Shown here in pieces: positions 45,377-56,035 of a DNA stretch of 64,000 nucleotides. The stretch comes from a bacterium (GTDB lineage: Bacteria > Pseudomonadota > Gammaproteobacteria > Burkholderiales > Thiobacillaceae). The notes beneath the pieces were generated by a model. It saw nothing but the letters and a program-made list of their open reading frames with translations, searched no databases and was not told the origin of the DNA. The stretch spans positions 1-64,000 of the forward strand of contig WOUQ01000003.1 in NCBI GenBank assembly GCA_009772925.1, read 5' to 3'. The position numbers and the translations under genes are program-made. Position 1 is the stretch's first letter; each line of letters begins with the position of its first letter.

Positions 45377-47485
45377 ATGGCGTCGAGTAAGGCGGGAATG
45401 GTGTTGGGCAGGGGATTCACGAAGTTCGCGGACCGCATCAGTCCGTGGGTGGGCCGGGTCATGGCACGCTGGGTCGCGGTGGATCCGGGGCGGCTGCCGA
45501 TCCTCAACCGGCTTCCCGTGGAACAGCGGCAACCCGCGGTGCTGCTGATATTGCTGGTATCGCTGGCCCTGGCCATCGTGCTCAGCGCATGGAACACCGT
45601 TCAGGTGGGCAACCGGGCGGGTTACGTCGAAATCTCCACGCGCCTGCAGATGCTGTCGCAGCGCTACACCAAGTCGGCGCAGCAGGCGGTGTTGGGTAAC
45701 AAGGCCGCGTTCATGCAACTGGAGGAAAGCCGCCGCGACTTCGCCGAAGGACTGAACGCCCTCATCGACGGTGGCCTCGGCGTACCCGCCTCGCCGCGCT
45801 TCATGCAGTCTGGCCTGACGGAACTCAAACAGCGCTGGGAGGTGTCGCGCAAGGACATCCAGCATCTGATCGACCAGCAAAACGTGCTGGTGGAATTGGC
45901 GCAGGGCCTGGCCGAGATCAACCAGCGCAATGCCGAACTGCTCGACCTGACCGAACAGATCATCGTCCTGATGCCGGGCGATGCCAGGAAACAGCTGGCC
46001 CTGGCCAACCAGCAGGCCCTGTGGACCCAGCGCATGGCGAAGAACGCCAACGCGTTGTTGTCCTCCGACCAGATCAATCCGGAAACCGCCTACCAGCTCG
46101 GCCAGGATTTGCTCACCTTCCGCGAGTCCCTGGACGGCCTGCTGAAGGGCAGCGCGGCTCTGGGTGTGGCGGCGGTGGGCGACGCCAGCGCGCGCGGGAA
46201 GCTGGAGGAGCTGCGCGACGTCTTCGCCCGCTTCGAGCAGCGGGCCAGTCACATCCTCAAGAACATGCCGCAGCTGGTGGAGGCGAAACGCGCGGCACGC
46301 GAGATTTTCGACGAATCGGAACAACTGCTGACCGTGACCCGCCAGCTGACTCAGGGTTACCAGGGCATCGGCACCGGATTTACCCTGGTGTTCGCCGTCT
46401 TCTTCGCCGTTGTCGCCCTGACAGCCCTGCTGGCGCTGGGCGTGATCAGCGTCGGCGAGGCGCGCCGGCGCGCCGACGAGGCGGCCCAGGAAAACCAGCG
46501 CAACCAGGACGCCATCCTGCGTTTGCTGAATGAAATGGGCGACCTGGCGGAAGGCGACCTGACCGTGCAGGCGACGGTGACCGAGGACATCACCGGCGCC
46601 ATCGCCGATTCGGTGAATTACGCCATCGAGGAATTGCGCATGCTGGTGCAGGGCATCAACGGTGCCGCCGACCAGGTCAGCCAGGCCGCCGGCGAGGCGC
46701 GCGCCAGTTCCGACGAACTGCTCGCCGCCGCCGAGCGGCAGGCCGCGGAGATCGCGGAAACCACCGCGGCGGTCAACCAGATGTCCGACTCCATCGCGCA
46801 GGTGTCGCGCAATGCCGCCGAATCGGCCCGCGTGGCGGAGCAGTCGCTGGATACCGCGCGCAAGGGCGGCGACTCGGTGCGCCAGGCCATCGTCGGCATG
46901 AACGCCATCCGCGACCAGATCCAGGAAACCTCCAAACGCATCAAGCGGCTGGGCGAATCCTCACAGGAAATCGGCGAGATCGTCGATCTGATCGCCGACA
47001 TCACCGACCAGACCAACGTGCTGGCGCTCAACGCCGCCATCCAGGCCGCCGCGGCGGGCGAGGCCGGGCGCGGCTTCAGCGTGGTGGCGGAGGAGGTGCA
47101 GCGCCTGGCGGAACGTTCCGCCCAGGCGACGCGGCGCATCGGCGCCATCGTCAAGACCATCCAGAGCGATACCCAGGACGCGGTCAACGCCATGGAGGGG
47201 TCCACCCAGGGCGTGGTGCAGGGCGCCGCGCGTTCCGACGCGGCGGGCCAGTCGCTGGCCGAGATCGAGACGGTTTCCGACGAGCTGGCGGGCCTCATCC
47301 AGAGCATTTCCGATACCACGCGCGCCCAGGTCGAAACCGCGGAGCGCATCGCCGGCAACATGCGGCGGATTCTCGCGGTGACCGAGCAGTCCTCCGATGG
47401 CGCGCGCCGCAGCGCGGATTCCATCGGCCAGCTGGCGGAGCTGTCCAGCGAACTGAAGGTGTCCGTGTCCGGCTTCAAGCTGTGA
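45377..47485 (+). CDS. pilJ: Methyl-accepting chemoreceptor PilJ
   Basis: A 702-residue inner-membrane receptor of the Pil-Chp system. It has one membrane segment near residues 54-72 ([19 protein letters not shown]), a large periplasmic part with PilJ-type helical bundles (about 75-340), a second segment near 335-360, a HAMP region and a cytoplasmic signalling domain. The hairpin tip reads [20 protein letters not shown] followed by [20 protein letters not shown], diagnostic for MCPs. In Pseudomonas PilJ senses surface contact and phosphatidylethanolamine. GGAGAGG precedes ATG 45377. ChpA follows after 22 bases. Confidence 0.95.
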   Translation: MASSKAGMVLGRGFTKFADRISPWVGRVMARWVAVDPGRLPILNRLPVEQRQPAVLLILLVSLALAIVLSAWNTVQVGNRAGYVEISTRLQMLSQRYTKSAQQAVLGNKAAFMQLEESRRDFAEGLNALIDGGLGVPASPRFMQSGLTELKQRWEVSRKDIQHLIDQQNVLVELAQGLAEINQRNAELLDLTEQIIVLMPGDARKQLALANQQALWTQRMAKNANALLSSDQINPETAYQLGQDLLTFRESLDGLLKGSAALGVAAVGDASARGKLEELRDVFARFEQRASHILKNMPQLVEAKRAAREIFDESEQLLTVTRQLTQGYQGIGTGFTLVFAVFFAVVALTALLALGVISVGEARRRADEAAQENQRNQDAILRLLNEMGDLAEGDLTVQATVTEDITGAIADSVNYAIEELRMLVQGINGAADQVSQAAGEARASSDELLAAAERQAAEIAETTAAVNQMSDSIAQVSRNAAESARVAEQSLDTARKGGDSVRQAIVGMNAIRDQIQETSKRIKRLGESSQEIGEIVDLIADITDQTNVLALNAAIQAAAAGEAGRGFSVVAEEVQRLAERSAQATRRIGAIVKTIQSDTQDAVNAMEGSTQGVVQGAARSDAAGQSLAEIETVSDELAGLIQSISDTTRAQVETAERIAGNMRRILAVTEQSSDGARRSADSIGQLAELSSELKVSVSGFKL

Positions 47486-47507
47486 CCCTGAAATAGGAAG
47501 GCATGCC

Positions 47508-50500
47508 ATGAGTGTGGAATTGGAATTCGACCTGGGGCCGCTCACCTGGATCAAGGGGGAACTCGATAACGCCCTGGACGCGGCTACGGCAGCGCTCACC
47601 GCCTGGAACGGCGAGGACCTGACCCCCCTGAAGGCCGCCGCTGCGCATCTGCACCAGGTCTATGGCGCCTTGCAGATCGTCGACCTGCAGGGCGTGTCGC
47701 AACTCACCTCGGAAACCGAGCGTCTGCTGGCGGACATGGGCGAACACGCCGACAAGCGCCATCCGGAAACCGCGGATACCGTGCTGCGCGCCATCGCCGC
47801 CCTGAAAAGTTATCTCGATGGACTCGTGGCCGGGGCGCCGCACGCCGAACTCAAGCTCACCCCCATCTTTCAGGAGGTGGTGGCGCGGCGGGGCGCGGAG
47901 CCGCCGGCGCCGAGCGAGTTGTTCTACCCGGACACGGGCCTGCGCGTGGCCAGGACGGAACCCGAGATGGCCCTCGACGAGGCGGCCCTGGCGCGCGCCG
48001 TGCACACGGCGCGCAGCCAGTACCAGCGCGGCTTGCTGCTGTTCCTGCAAAACAAGAACGCCGCCGCCGGCCTGATGCAGATGGAACAGGCGGTGCAGCA
48101 GGTGGAGCGGCTGGCGCCGGGACTCGCCCAGTACACCTTCTGGTGGAGCGTCGGCGGGCTCATGGAGGTGCTGCGCCAACAGCGCATCCCCGCGGACGGT
48201 TGGCTCAAGCGCGTATGTGGCCGCGTCGACTTGCAGATGCGGCGTCTCATGGAGGGTTCCAGGCAACTGGCCGAGCGTCTGTTCCGCGACGTGCTCTATT
48301 ACGTGGCGCAGGACGACAGCACGCAAGGACGCGCGGCGCAGACGCGCGAACATTTCCAGTTGCAGTACTACTTCCCGGCGGAAGTCGCCGCGCCGCTCTC
48401 GGACCAGCTCAGCCACTTGGCCCTGCTCAAGGAAAACCTCGGCATCGCCCGCGACCACTGGGTACGCTACTGCTCGGGTCGCACCGACAGCCTGGAACCT
48501 TTCCAGAATGCGGCGATGGCGGTGTTCGAGGCGTCCGTGCGCCTGCCCAACGCCGCCATGCAAAGCCTCGCGCGCATGATCCAGGCCATCGCCAAGCGGC
48601 TGCCCGGTGTCGCCGACGCCACGCAGAACGAGGCCCTGCAACTGGAAATGGCCACCGGCCTGTTGCTGGCCCTCAACGCCGCCGAGCATTTCAAGGCATT
48701 GGGCGAAGAATTCGACAAGCAGTCCGAGGTCCTCACCATGCGCCTGCAGGCGGCCATCGATCCTGCCTTCGACACCTCGCGCATCCCCGAGGTGGACCTG
48801 CTCGACGAATACTCGCGCAAGGCCCAGGAGAAGCTGGTGGTGGCCCAGGTCACGCACGAGATCCAGGCCAACCTCAATGCCGTCGAGGAACTGCTCGACC
48901 GTTTCTTCCGCGACGCCAACGAGCGCGGCGGCCTGCCCATGGTCCCCAGCCTGATGAAGCAGATCCTGGGCGCCCTCAACATCCTGCAGATGGACGTGGC
49001 CGCCGACCTGGTCAACGAGGCGATCCTGCGCATCCAGCATTTCACCGAAGCGGACGCACAGATCGCCCCGGAGAACCTCGACTGGGTGGCCGAGGCTCTG
49101 TCCACGCTGGGCATGTACATGGATGCCTTGCGCTACGGCCGCGACGACAGCCGGGCCATGGCGGGCCTGCTGGCTCGGCCCGAGGTCAGGCCGGCCGCCG
49201 AGGCTTCCGTGGAAAGCCAGATCCGCGCGGAGACCGAGCGTCTCAAGGAGTCCGTCGAGGAGTGGGCGGCGGCCGGCGCCGATGCCGAGGGCCGCGAAGC
49301 CCTGAAGACCGAATTGGGGCAACTCGCGCGGGACGCCGATCTGGTCGGGGATGCCGACCTGCGCAGCCAGGCCGATGCGGCCCTGCGCGCGCTCGGCGGC
49401 GAGGCCGCCCCCGAAGCGGTGATGCAGGCGGTCGAGGGTCTGGGCGGCTCCGGCGCCAGCGCCCCGGCGCCGAGCGCCGAGTCTGTGCGCCTGGCCGCCG
49501 AGTCGGCCGAGACCATCGACCGCGAATTGCTGGCCACCTACATCGAGGAGGCCAACGAGGTGCTCGGCGGCATCGCCGTGCAGACCGCGCGCCTCAACGT
49601 CAGTCCCTATGATTTCGACGCCTTCACCTTCGTGCGCCGCGGATTCCATACCCTCAAGGGTAGTGGCCGCATGGTGGGCATGCATGATTTGGCCGAGGTG
49701 GCCTGGGAAGTGGAGCAGACCCTGAACGCCTGGCTGCGCGACGAAAAGGCGCCGAACCCGGAGATGCTGCGCTTCATGGAGGAAGCCGCCAACGCCTTCC
49801 AGGTCTGGGTGACCGAGCTCGAGGAGCAGGGCCGCGCGCGCGTCGAGGCCGGCCCGCTGACGCGCACCGCGCGCCGCCTGCGCGGAGCCGAGGACGATAG
49901 CGGGGAGCCGCCGCCCCCAAAGCCTGAGGCCGGCGCCCCGGAGGTCGATGCCCGGGACGCCGGCCAGCGCAACCCACGGGAAGATGCGGCGCCGAGCGAG
50001 AACGAAGGGCAGGATCAGAGGGTGGCCATCGGTCCGCATGAGTTGCCGGCCGAGTTGTTCCACATCTTCACCGACGAGGCGGCGCAGCGACTGCAAGCCC
50101 TGCGCGAGGCCCTGGCAGAAATGGCGAAAGGACACCGGCCCTCAGCCTGGGAAAACTTCATCCGCGCCGCCCATACCCTGGCTGGTATCTCCCGGACCAC
50201 CGGTTTCGCGCCGCTGGCCGAGGCCGCCCACGCGGTGGAACTGTGGGCCGGGCGCTGGCCGGACAAGACCCTCGCGCTGACGGCGGACGCGAACGCCCTC
50301 CTGGAAGAAATCCTCGGCCTGCTGCGGGAGAGCGTCGCGGGCATCCTGGAACGGCGCTTCCCCGAGGCGCAGCCGCGCATCGCGCAGGCTCTGGCCGAAC
50401 TGGACGCCGCAGCGGCAGCGACGGAGAGCGTGCCGCTCGCCGTCGTCGAGACGCCCGCGTCGCCGCGCGCGGTGGACGAACTGGATGAGCAACTGCTGCC

Positions 50501-52811
50501 CGTCTTCCTGGAGGAAGCGCACGAGCTCATGCCGCGTATCGGCGAAACCCTGCGCGCCTGGCGGGCCGACCCCGCCGCGATCGCCCCGCGCGACGAGCTC
50601 AAGCGCGCCCTGCATACCCTCAAGGGTTCCTCGCGCATGGCCGGCGCCATGGTCCTGGGGGAGGCGGTACATGCCCTGGAAACGCGCATCCTCGGGCTGG
50701 GTGGGGCGCCGGCCGGCCCGGCTTTCATTGACGAAGTCGAAGCGGAATACGACCGCCACGCCGATCTCATCGAGCAACTCAGGGGCGGCGAGCTCGCCGC
50801 GAGTGCCGCCCCGCCACGCCCGCTCGAGACGCCGGAAATTGAAACTCCGCCGCCGCCGGCCGAGCCGTCAGCGGTCACGGACCAGGCACCGGCGCACCCG
50901 ATTCAGTCCTTGTCCGCGTCGTCGACCGAGCCGGAGGAAACCCGGATCGCCGCGCCGATCTCCGCCGCGGCAAAGCCGACCTCGCCGTCACCCCGCGCGC
51001 CGGCCGCCGAGGAGCCGCGCGCGCGGCGTGGCGCGCGCCTGAAGGCCGATATCCTGGATACCCTGCTGAACGAGGCGGGGGAAGTGGCCATCGCCCGCGC
51101 GCGCATCGAGAACGTGCTGAATGCCTACAAGCTGACCACGCTGGAACTCGCCAGCAACGTCGAACGTCTGCGTGGCCAGTTGCGCGAGCTGGAGATCCAG
51201 GCGGAGACGCAGATGCGCTCGCGCCTGTCGCAGGTCGACGAAAGCCAGTTCGATCCCCTGGAGTTCGACCGCTTCTCGCGCCTGCAGGAACTCACCCGCC
51301 TGATGGCGGAAAGCGTCAACGACGTCTCCACCGCCCAGGACAACCTGCTGGCCGGTCTCAACGAGGCCGACAGCGCCCTGATCCAGCAATCGCGCATGTC
51401 GCGCACGCTGCAGGAAGAACTCATGCACCTGCGCATGGTGCCGTTGAGCGCCCTCACCGAACGCCTGCACCGCGTGGTTCGCCAGGCCGCCAGGGAGACC
51501 GGCAAACGTGCCCGCCTGGAACTGGACGGCGGCCAGACCGATCTCGATCGCGCCGTGCTCGACAAGATCGCCGCGCCGCTGGAACACCTGGTGCGCAATG
51601 CCGTCGCGCATGGCCTGGAGAGCCCGCAGGCACGACTGCAGGCGGGCAAGGACGAGGTCGGCGAGGTGCGCCTGAGCGCCGCCCAGGAAGGCAACGAAAT
51701 CGTCCTCGCGCTGGCCGACGATGGTGCCGGCGTCAACTTCGCCGCCGTGCGCGCGCGTGCCATCGCCCACGGCTGGATAGCGCCGGAGGAGGAAATGACG
51801 GCCGAACGGCTGGAGCAGTTCCTGTTCCGTTCGGGCTTCTCCACCGCCGAAACGGTCACCGAAGTGGCGGGACGCGGCATCGGCCTGGATGTGGTGCGCA
51901 ACGAGATCGCCGGCATCGGCGGCCGCGTGCGGCTGCAGACCGAAGCGGGTCGGGGTAGCCGCTTCACCATCCGCCTGCCGCTCACCCTGGCCATGACCCA
52001 GGTGGTGCTGGCCCGCGCCGGCGGCCAGACCTACGCGCTGCACGCCAACCTCATCACCCTGGTGCGCGAGGTGCGCGCCGACCAGGTGCATGCCCTGCAC
52101 GAGGCGGGCGGCATGGAATTCGCCGGCGAAACCTATCCCCTGCGCACCCTGGCCGAACTGGTCGGCCGCAAGGCCCAGCCCGACGACGGCCGCTTCCGCA
52201 CCATCCTGTTCCTGAAGGCGGGGGAACAGCGTGTGGCCGTGCGCGTCGACGCCATGGAAGGCAACTTCGAGGCGGTGGTGAAGAACATCGGCCCGCAACT
52301 GGCGCGCATCGCCGGCATCAGCGGCGCCACAGTGCTGGGCGACGGCCGCGTGGTCCTCATCCTCAACCCCTTCCAGTTGGCCGAGCGCGCCCCGCGCCTG
52401 AGCGTGGAGGAAGAGGCGGAGGATGCGCGCGAAGGCTCTCTGGTCCTGGTGGTGGACGACTCCCTGACGGTGCGCAAGATCACCAGCCGCCTGCTGACGC
52501 GCGAAGGCTTCCGCGTGGCGACCGCGCGCGACGGCGTGGAGGCCCTGGAAATGCTGGAAAAGGAATCGCCCGCCATCATGCTGCTGGACATCGAGATGCC
52601 GCGCATGGACGGTTTCGAGGTGGCGCGCAGCGTGCGCGGCGACACCCGGTACGGCGACCTGCCCATCATCATGATCACTTCGCGCACGGCCGAGAAGCAC
52701 CGCCGGCACGCCCTCGAACTGGGCGTCGACGCCTATCTGGGCAAGCCCTACCAGGAAGAGGAGTTGCTGGCGGAAATCCGCCGTCTGACCGGCATGGCGG
52801 TGCCGGCCTGA
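47508..52811 (+). CDS. chpA: Hybrid chemotaxis histidine kinase ChpA/PilL
   Basis: A 1767-residue CheA-like kinase with extra phosphotransfer domains. Visible Hpt-type histidines are His714 (GFHTLKGSGRMVG), His889 (AAHTLAGISRTTG) and His1036 (ALHTLKGSSRMAG). The second lacks the usual Lys after Thr-Leu. The first 650 residues are helical and contain degenerate Hpt-like bundles. The ATPase domain has HLVRNAVAHGLE (about 1360) and GRGIGLDVVRNEIAG; a CheW-like domain follows (about 1490-1630); a C-terminal receiver carries LVVDDSLTVRKI and Asp1694 in LLDIEMPRMDGFE. Pseudomonas ChpA is longer (about 2470). AGGAAGG precedes ATG 47508. It ends the rightward cluster, eight bases from the convergent uppP stop. 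Confidence 0.95.
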   Translation: MSVELEFDLGPLTWIKGELDNALDAATAALTAWNGEDLTPLKAAAAHLHQVYGALQIVDLQGVSQLTSETERLLADMGEHADKRHPETADTVLRAIAALKSYLDGLVAGAPHAELKLTPIFQEVVARRGAEPPAPSELFYPDTGLRVARTEPEMALDEAALARAVHTARSQYQRGLLLFLQNKNAAAGLMQMEQAVQQVERLAPGLAQYTFWWSVGGLMEVLRQQRIPADGWLKRVCGRVDLQMRRLMEGSRQLAERLFRDVLYYVAQDDSTQGRAAQTREHFQLQYYFPAEVAAPLSDQLSHLALLKENLGIARDHWVRYCSGRTDSLEPFQNAAMAVFEASVRLPNAAMQSLARMIQAIAKRLPGVADATQNEALQLEMATGLLLALNAAEHFKALGEEFDKQSEVLTMRLQAAIDPAFDTSRIPEVDLLDEYSRKAQEKLVVAQVTHEIQANLNAVEELLDRFFRDANERGGLPMVPSLMKQILGALNILQMDVAADLVNEAILRIQHFTEADAQIAPENLDWVAEALSTLGMYMDALRYGRDDSRAMAGLLARPEVRPAAEASVESQIRAETERLKESVEEWAAAGADAEGREALKTELGQLARDADLVGDADLRSQADAALRALGGEAAPEAVMQAVEGLGGSGASAPAPSAESVRLAAESAETIDRELLATYIEEANEVLGGIAVQTARLNVSPYDFDAFTFVRRGFHTLKGSGRMVGMHDLAEVAWEVEQTLNAWLRDEKAPNPEMLRFMEEAANAFQVWVTELEEQGRARVEAGPLTRTARRLRGAEDDSGEPPPPKPEAGAPEVDARDAGQRNPREDAAPSENEGQDQRVAIGPHELPAELFHIFTDEAAQRLQALREALAEMAKGHRPSAWENFIRAAHTLAGISRTTGFAPLAEAAHAVELWAGRWPDKTLALTADANALLEEILGLLRESVAGILERRFPEAQPRIAQALAELDAAAAATESVPLAVVETPASPRAVDELDEQLLPVFLEEAHELMPRIGETLRAWRADPAAIAPRDELKRALHTLKGSSRMAGAMVLGEAVHALETRILGLGGAPAGPAFIDEVEAEYDRHADLIEQLRGGELAASAAPPRPLETPEIETPPPPAEPSAVTDQAPAHPIQSLSASSTEPEETRIAAPISAAAKPTSPSPRAPAAEEPRARRGARLKADILDTLLNEAGEVAIARARIENVLNAYKLTTLELASNVERLRGQLRELEIQAETQMRSRLSQVDESQFDPLEFDRFSRLQELTRLMAESVNDVSTAQDNLLAGLNEADSALIQQSRMSRTLQEELMHLRMVPLSALTERLHRVVRQAARETGKRARLELDGGQTDLDRAVLDKIAAPLEHLVRNAVAHGLESPQARLQAGKDEVGEVRLSAAQEGNEIVLALADDGAGVNFAAVRARAIAHGWIAPEEEMTAERLEQFLFRSGFSTAETVTEVAGRGIGLDVVRNEIAGIGGRVRLQTEAGRGSRFTIRLPLTLAMTQVVLARAGGQTYALHANLITLVREVRADQVHALHEAGGMEFAGETYPLRTLAELVGRKAQPDDGRFRTILFLKAGEQRVAVRVDAMEGNFEAVVKNIGPQLARIAGISGATVLGDGRVVLILNPFQLAERAPRLSVEEEAEDAREGSLVLVVDDSLTVRKITSRLLTREGFRVATARDGVEALEMLEKESPAIMLLDIEMPRMDGFEVARSVRGDTRYGDLPIIMITSRTAEKHRRHALELGVDAYLGKPYQEEELLAEIRRLTGMAVPA

Positions 52812-52818
52812 AGCCGGC

Positions 52819-53640
52819 TCAGGTCGGCCAGTCGACCCAGCCTGCGTAGGCGGTCAGCAGCACCACCAGGCCGAAGACGATGCGGTAGTAGGCGAAGCCG
52901 ATGAAGGTATGGTTGGAAACGAAGCCGAGAAAGGCTTTCACCGCGATCATGGCGGAAACGAAGGAGGCGACGAAGCCGACGGCGAACACCGGCAGGTCAC
53001 CCAGGTTGAGCAGGGCCCAGTTCTTGTAGAGGTCGTACACCGTGGCCGCGAGCATGGTGGGGATGGCCAGGAAGAACGAGAACTCGGTGGCCGCCTTGCG
53101 CGACAGTCCGAAGACCAGGCCGCCCATGATGGTGGCGCCGGCGCGGGAAACGCCGGGAAACATGGCCACGGCCTGGGCGAAGCCCACCTTCAGGGCGACC
53201 TTCCAGTCCATTTCGTCGACGCTCTGTATGCGCGGGTGGTAGGCGCGCTTCTCGATATACAGGATGACCAGACCACCGACGATGAGGGCGCCCGCTACGG
53301 TCAAAGGGTTGAACAGGTAGGCCTTGATGGTGCCGTGGAACAGCACGCCCAGCACGGCGGCGGGCAGAAAGGCCACGAGCAGGTGGCCGACGAAGCGGCG
53401 CTGCGCCGGGTCCGTGCCCAGGCCGCCGGCGACCTGCGCGATGCGTGCGCGGTAGTCCCAGCACACCGCCAGGATGGCCGCCAATTGGATGACGATCTTG
53501 AACACCTTGCTCTGTTCGTCGGTGTAGCCCAGCAGGCTGCCGACGATGATCAGGTGGCCGGTGGACGACACCGGCAGGAACTCGGTGAGGCCTTCGACGA
53601 TGCCCAGGATGAGGGCTATGAACAGCAGGGAGTAATCCAA
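52819..53640 (-). CDS. uppP: Undecaprenyl-diphosphatase UppP (BacA)
   Basis: An inner-membrane phosphatase that recycles undecaprenyl diphosphate for peptidoglycan and surface polysaccharide synthesis. The 273 residues are strongly hydrophobic, with the catalytic elements [20 protein letters not shown] at the N-terminus and [14 protein letters not shown] near residue 165-180. The start is TTG at 53640, giving [17 protein letters not shown], which matches the family; no ATG is available at that point. Expression may therefore be modest. It is convergent with chpA, and its relation to the nearby exopolysaccharide locus is functional (lipid carrier supply) rather than operonic. Confidence 0.95.
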   Translation of the reverse strand: MDYSLLFIALILGIVEGLTEFLPVSSTGHLIIVGSLLGYTDEQSKVFKIVIQLAAILAVCWDYRARIAQVAGGLGTDPAQRRFVGHLLVAFLPAAVLGVLFHGTIKAYLFNPLTVAGALIVGGLVILYIEKRAYHPRIQSVDEMDWKVALKVGFAQAVAMFPGVSRAGATIMGGLVFGLSRKAATEFSFFLAIPTMLAATVYDLYKNWALLNLGDLPVFAVGFVASFVSAMIAVKAFLGFVSNHTFIGFAYYRIVFGLVVLLTAYAGWVDWPT

Positions 53641-53721
53641 TTTTCGGGAGCGCGGGCAGCCTGGGAGCCCACATTCTAACAGGCGGTCCCGCCGGCGATG
53701 GCGGTCGCCGCCGGACGTGCA

Positions 53722-54354
53722 TCAGGCGCGGCGGGACTTCCGCAGGTGCTGCAGGACCAGGGTGGCTACCTGCACGCGATTGTGGAAATTCAGCTTCTGC
53801 ATGATGTTGGCCAAGTGGTTGCGCACCGTGTTGTCGGAGAGGTTGAGCTTGCCGCCGATCACCTTGTTGCTATGCCCCTGCGCCACGTATTCGGCGATCT
53901 CCAGTTCCCGCACCGAGAGCTTGGCGAGCGGGTCCTCACCGCTGGAGCGCGTGAGCTTCTGCACCACCTGGGGAGGAAAGGCGCCGGCATCCTGCAGGAC
54001 GATGCCGATGGCGTGGGTGATCTGTTCGGTATCGGAGGACTTCAGCAGGTAGCCGTCCACGCCGGCATCCACCGCGGCGCGGATCTCTGCGTCGGCATCC
54101 TCCACCGTCAGCACGATCACCTTCATGCCCGCCGCCTTCAACAGGGGAATCACTTCGAGGCCGTCGCCGTCCGGCAGGCTGCGGTCGAGGATGACCACGT
54201 CGGCCTTGCCGCCGGCGTTCAGCCATTGCCTGACCGTGGCCAGGTCGGCGCATTCCGAGACGACCTCGAAACCCGCCTCGTTTTCCAGGGAGCGGCGCAC
54301 ACCGAGGCGCAACAAGGGATGGTCGTCAACCAGCAGGATGCGAATGGAGGCCAT
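53722..54354 (-). CDS. Orphan NarL/LuxR-type response regulator
   Basis: A 210-residue two-domain regulator. The N-terminal receiver has LLVDDHPLLRLGVRRSLE, the acceptor Asp in VVILDRSLPDGDGLEVI and VLTVEDADAEIRAAVDAG. The C-terminal LuxR helix-turn-helix reads LSVRELEIAEYVAQGHSNKV, then IGGKLNLSDNTVRNHLANIM. No sensor kinase is adjacent, so its partner must be elsewhere. I chose ATG 54354, preceded by GAGGAA; the frame is open much further upstream without support. The 229 bases before greB hold two small inverted repeats (GCCGCT/AGCGGC at about 54500-54513 and AAGTCGTTC/GAACGACTT at 54533-54565) and no gene. Confidence 0.93.
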   Translation of the reverse strand: MASIRILLVDDHPLLRLGVRRSLENEAGFEVVSECADLATVRQWLNAGGKADVVILDRSLPDGDGLEVIPLLKAAGMKVIVLTVEDADAEIRAAVDAGVDGYLLKSSDTEQITHAIGIVLQDAGAFPPQVVQKLTRSSGEDPLAKLSVRELEIAEYVAQGHSNKVIGGKLNLSDNTVRNHLANIMQKLNFHNRVQVATLVLQHLRKSRRA

Positions 54355-54583
54355 GTTGTGGAGTTCCTCGGGTTGTATTGCGTCCATCATAGCGGATGCC
54401 GCGCGCTCGTGTGGTACGGCAGGGTGAGTTGTGCCCGGCTCGAAAAAAGCACCCGAGCCGCCCCCCGTGCACCCGAAAGGGGCAGGCCGTATCTGTAATG
54501 CCGCTGAAGCGGCAACGGCTACGCTCGGGGCCAAGTCGTTCTTGGGGCGGCCCGGCGAACGACTTGAGAGCCGCGCGGCTGTG

Positions 54584-55141
54584 TCAATCCAGCGGCAGGT
54601 AGTCGATGGCGACGATCTCCAGGGCGCGGGCGCCGCCCGGCGCCTGAAAGCGCACGCTGTCGCCCACCCGTGCCTTGAGCAGCGCGCGCGCCAGCGGGGA
54701 GAGCCAGGAGATGCGCTGTCTGCCGGGATCGGCCTCGTCCATGCCGACGATGCTGTAGCGGATTTCCTCGCCGGATTCGTCCAGCACGGTGACCGTGGCG
54801 CCGAAATACACGGCGTCGGTGTCGGCGCGGTCGCGCGGATCCACAACCAACGCATTTTCCAGGCGCTTGCCGAGAAAGCGGATGCGGCGGTCGATCTCGC
54901 GCAGACGCTTCTTGCCGTATAGGTAATCGCCGTTCTCGGAGCGGTCGCCGTTGCTCGCGGCCCAGGCCACCACGTTGACCACCTCAGGCCGTTCCACCCT
55001 TACCAGATGCGCCAACTCCGCCTGCATGCGGGCATGGCCCGCCGGCGTCATGTAGTTGCGGGTTCCCGCCGGCAGGGCGGGGAGGCCGGCATCCTCGTCA
55101 TCCTCCTCCGGCGCCTCCTCGCGCACGAAGGCCTTGCTCAT
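54584..55141 (-). CDS. greB: Transcript cleavage factor GreB
   Basis: GreB rescues backtracked RNA polymerase by stimulating transcript cleavage. The 185 residues have a 30-residue acidic N-terminal extension (EEAPEEDDEDAG), then the coiled coil starting YMTPAGHARMQAELAHL. The tip acidic residues are in SNGDRSENGDYLYGKKRLRE, and the C-terminal FKBP-like domain contains ISWLSPLARALLKARVGDSV. The YLYGKKR variant distinguishes GreB from GreA. The mlaA stop overlaps its start region in an ATGA arrangement (55138-55141), making mlaA its downstream, coupled partner. Confidence 0.94.
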   Translation of the reverse strand: MSKAFVREEAPEEDDEDAGLPALPAGTRNYMTPAGHARMQAELAHLVRVERPEVVNVVAWAASNGDRSENGDYLYGKKRLREIDRRIRFLGKRLENALVVDPRDRADTDAVYFGATVTVLDESGEEIRYSIVGMDEADPGRQRISWLSPLARALLKARVGDSVRFQAPGGARALEIVAIDYLPLD

Positions 55142-55830
55142 TCGTCCAGGGGGGGCGGATTGCCGTCGTGCACCAAGCTGCGGCGGCGCTCCAGGTAGAG
55201 GTCACGGGTGAATTCGTAGCCGTCCAGCGCGGCGACATCCAGCGCCCGCTTCGCATCCAGCAGGTCGGCGCGGCGGCTGACCACGCGCAGTGCCATGGTG
55301 GGGTCGCGGGTGGACAGGTTGTCATAGTTGTACACCAGGTCGGTATAAGCGGTGTCGACCACCATACCGGCGGTATCTCGAACATTGCCGGGCCCGAGGA
55401 AGGGCAGGACCAGATAAGGGCCGGCTCCTACACCCCAGTAGCCCAGGGTTTGCCCGAAATCCTCGTTGTTCTTCTTCAGGCCCATCTCGCTGGCCACGTC
55501 CAGCAGGCCGAACAGTCCGAATGTGGAATTGAAGGCGAGGCGCAGGAAATCGCGCGTGCTTTGTTCCGGCTTCAGTTGCAGGATGTTGTTGGCGAGGACG
55601 GTGACATCGTTCAGATTGGAGAAGAAATTGCGCACGCCGGACTGCGCGAAATCCGGCAGCACCCAGGCATAGCCCCGGGCCACGGGCTTCAGCACATAGC
55701 GGTCGAAACTCTCATTGAAGCTGTGGATGGGCCGGTTGATGGCTTCCAGCGGGTCGCGCGGATCGCCATTGACGGCGCAGCCGGCCAGGGCCAGCGCGAG
55801 CAGCGGAGTGAGAGCGGGATAACGGCGCAT
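55138..55830 (-). CDS. mlaA: Outer-membrane lipoprotein MlaA (VacJ)
   Basis: MlaA removes misplaced phospholipid from the outer leaflet of the outer membrane and passes it to MlaC. The 230 residues begin with a lipoprotein signal (ALAGC, Cys18), then DPLEAINRPIHSFNESFDRYV and, near the middle, NILQLKPEQSTRDFLRLAFN and GVGAGPYLVLPFLGPGNVRD, all highly conserved in the family. The start at 55830 is set by the signal peptide; longer open sequence upstream has no such feature. Its last four bases overlap the first bases of greB in the order of reading, so the end of mlaA lies at 55138 and greB starts at 55141 on the same strand. Confidence 0.93.
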   Translation of the reverse strand: MRRYPALTPLLALALAGCAVNGDPRDPLEAINRPIHSFNESFDRYVLKPVARGYAWVLPDFAQSGVRNFFSNLNDVTVLANNILQLKPEQSTRDFLRLAFNSTFGLFGLLDVASEMGLKKNNEDFGQTLGYWGVGAGPYLVLPFLGPGNVRDTAGMVVDTAYTDLVYNYDNLSTRDPTMALRVVSRRADLLDAKRALDVAALDGYEFTRDLYLERRRSLVHDGNPPPLDE

Positions 55831-56035
55831 GATGCTGGCGGTTTCGGTGATCGGATGGTGATGGTTAACGGTAGTACGCGAGTTTACTTTAACGCAGCCA
55901 ATGCGTGACCGGTCGTCGCGCGGAAGGGGTGCGCCGGTGTTCCCGTCCGACAGGCTGCGAGTGCGCCTGCGACTGCGGGAAAGAGGTTTATCCCTGGACA
56001 CAAGAAGGTTGCCGTGCGGGAGCGGGGTGGGGACA

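Noticed and set aside
47475-50135. Long minus-strand frame opposite chpA
   Set aside because: The plus strand encodes recognisable Hpt, ATPase, CheW and receiver domains; the mirror frame has none.
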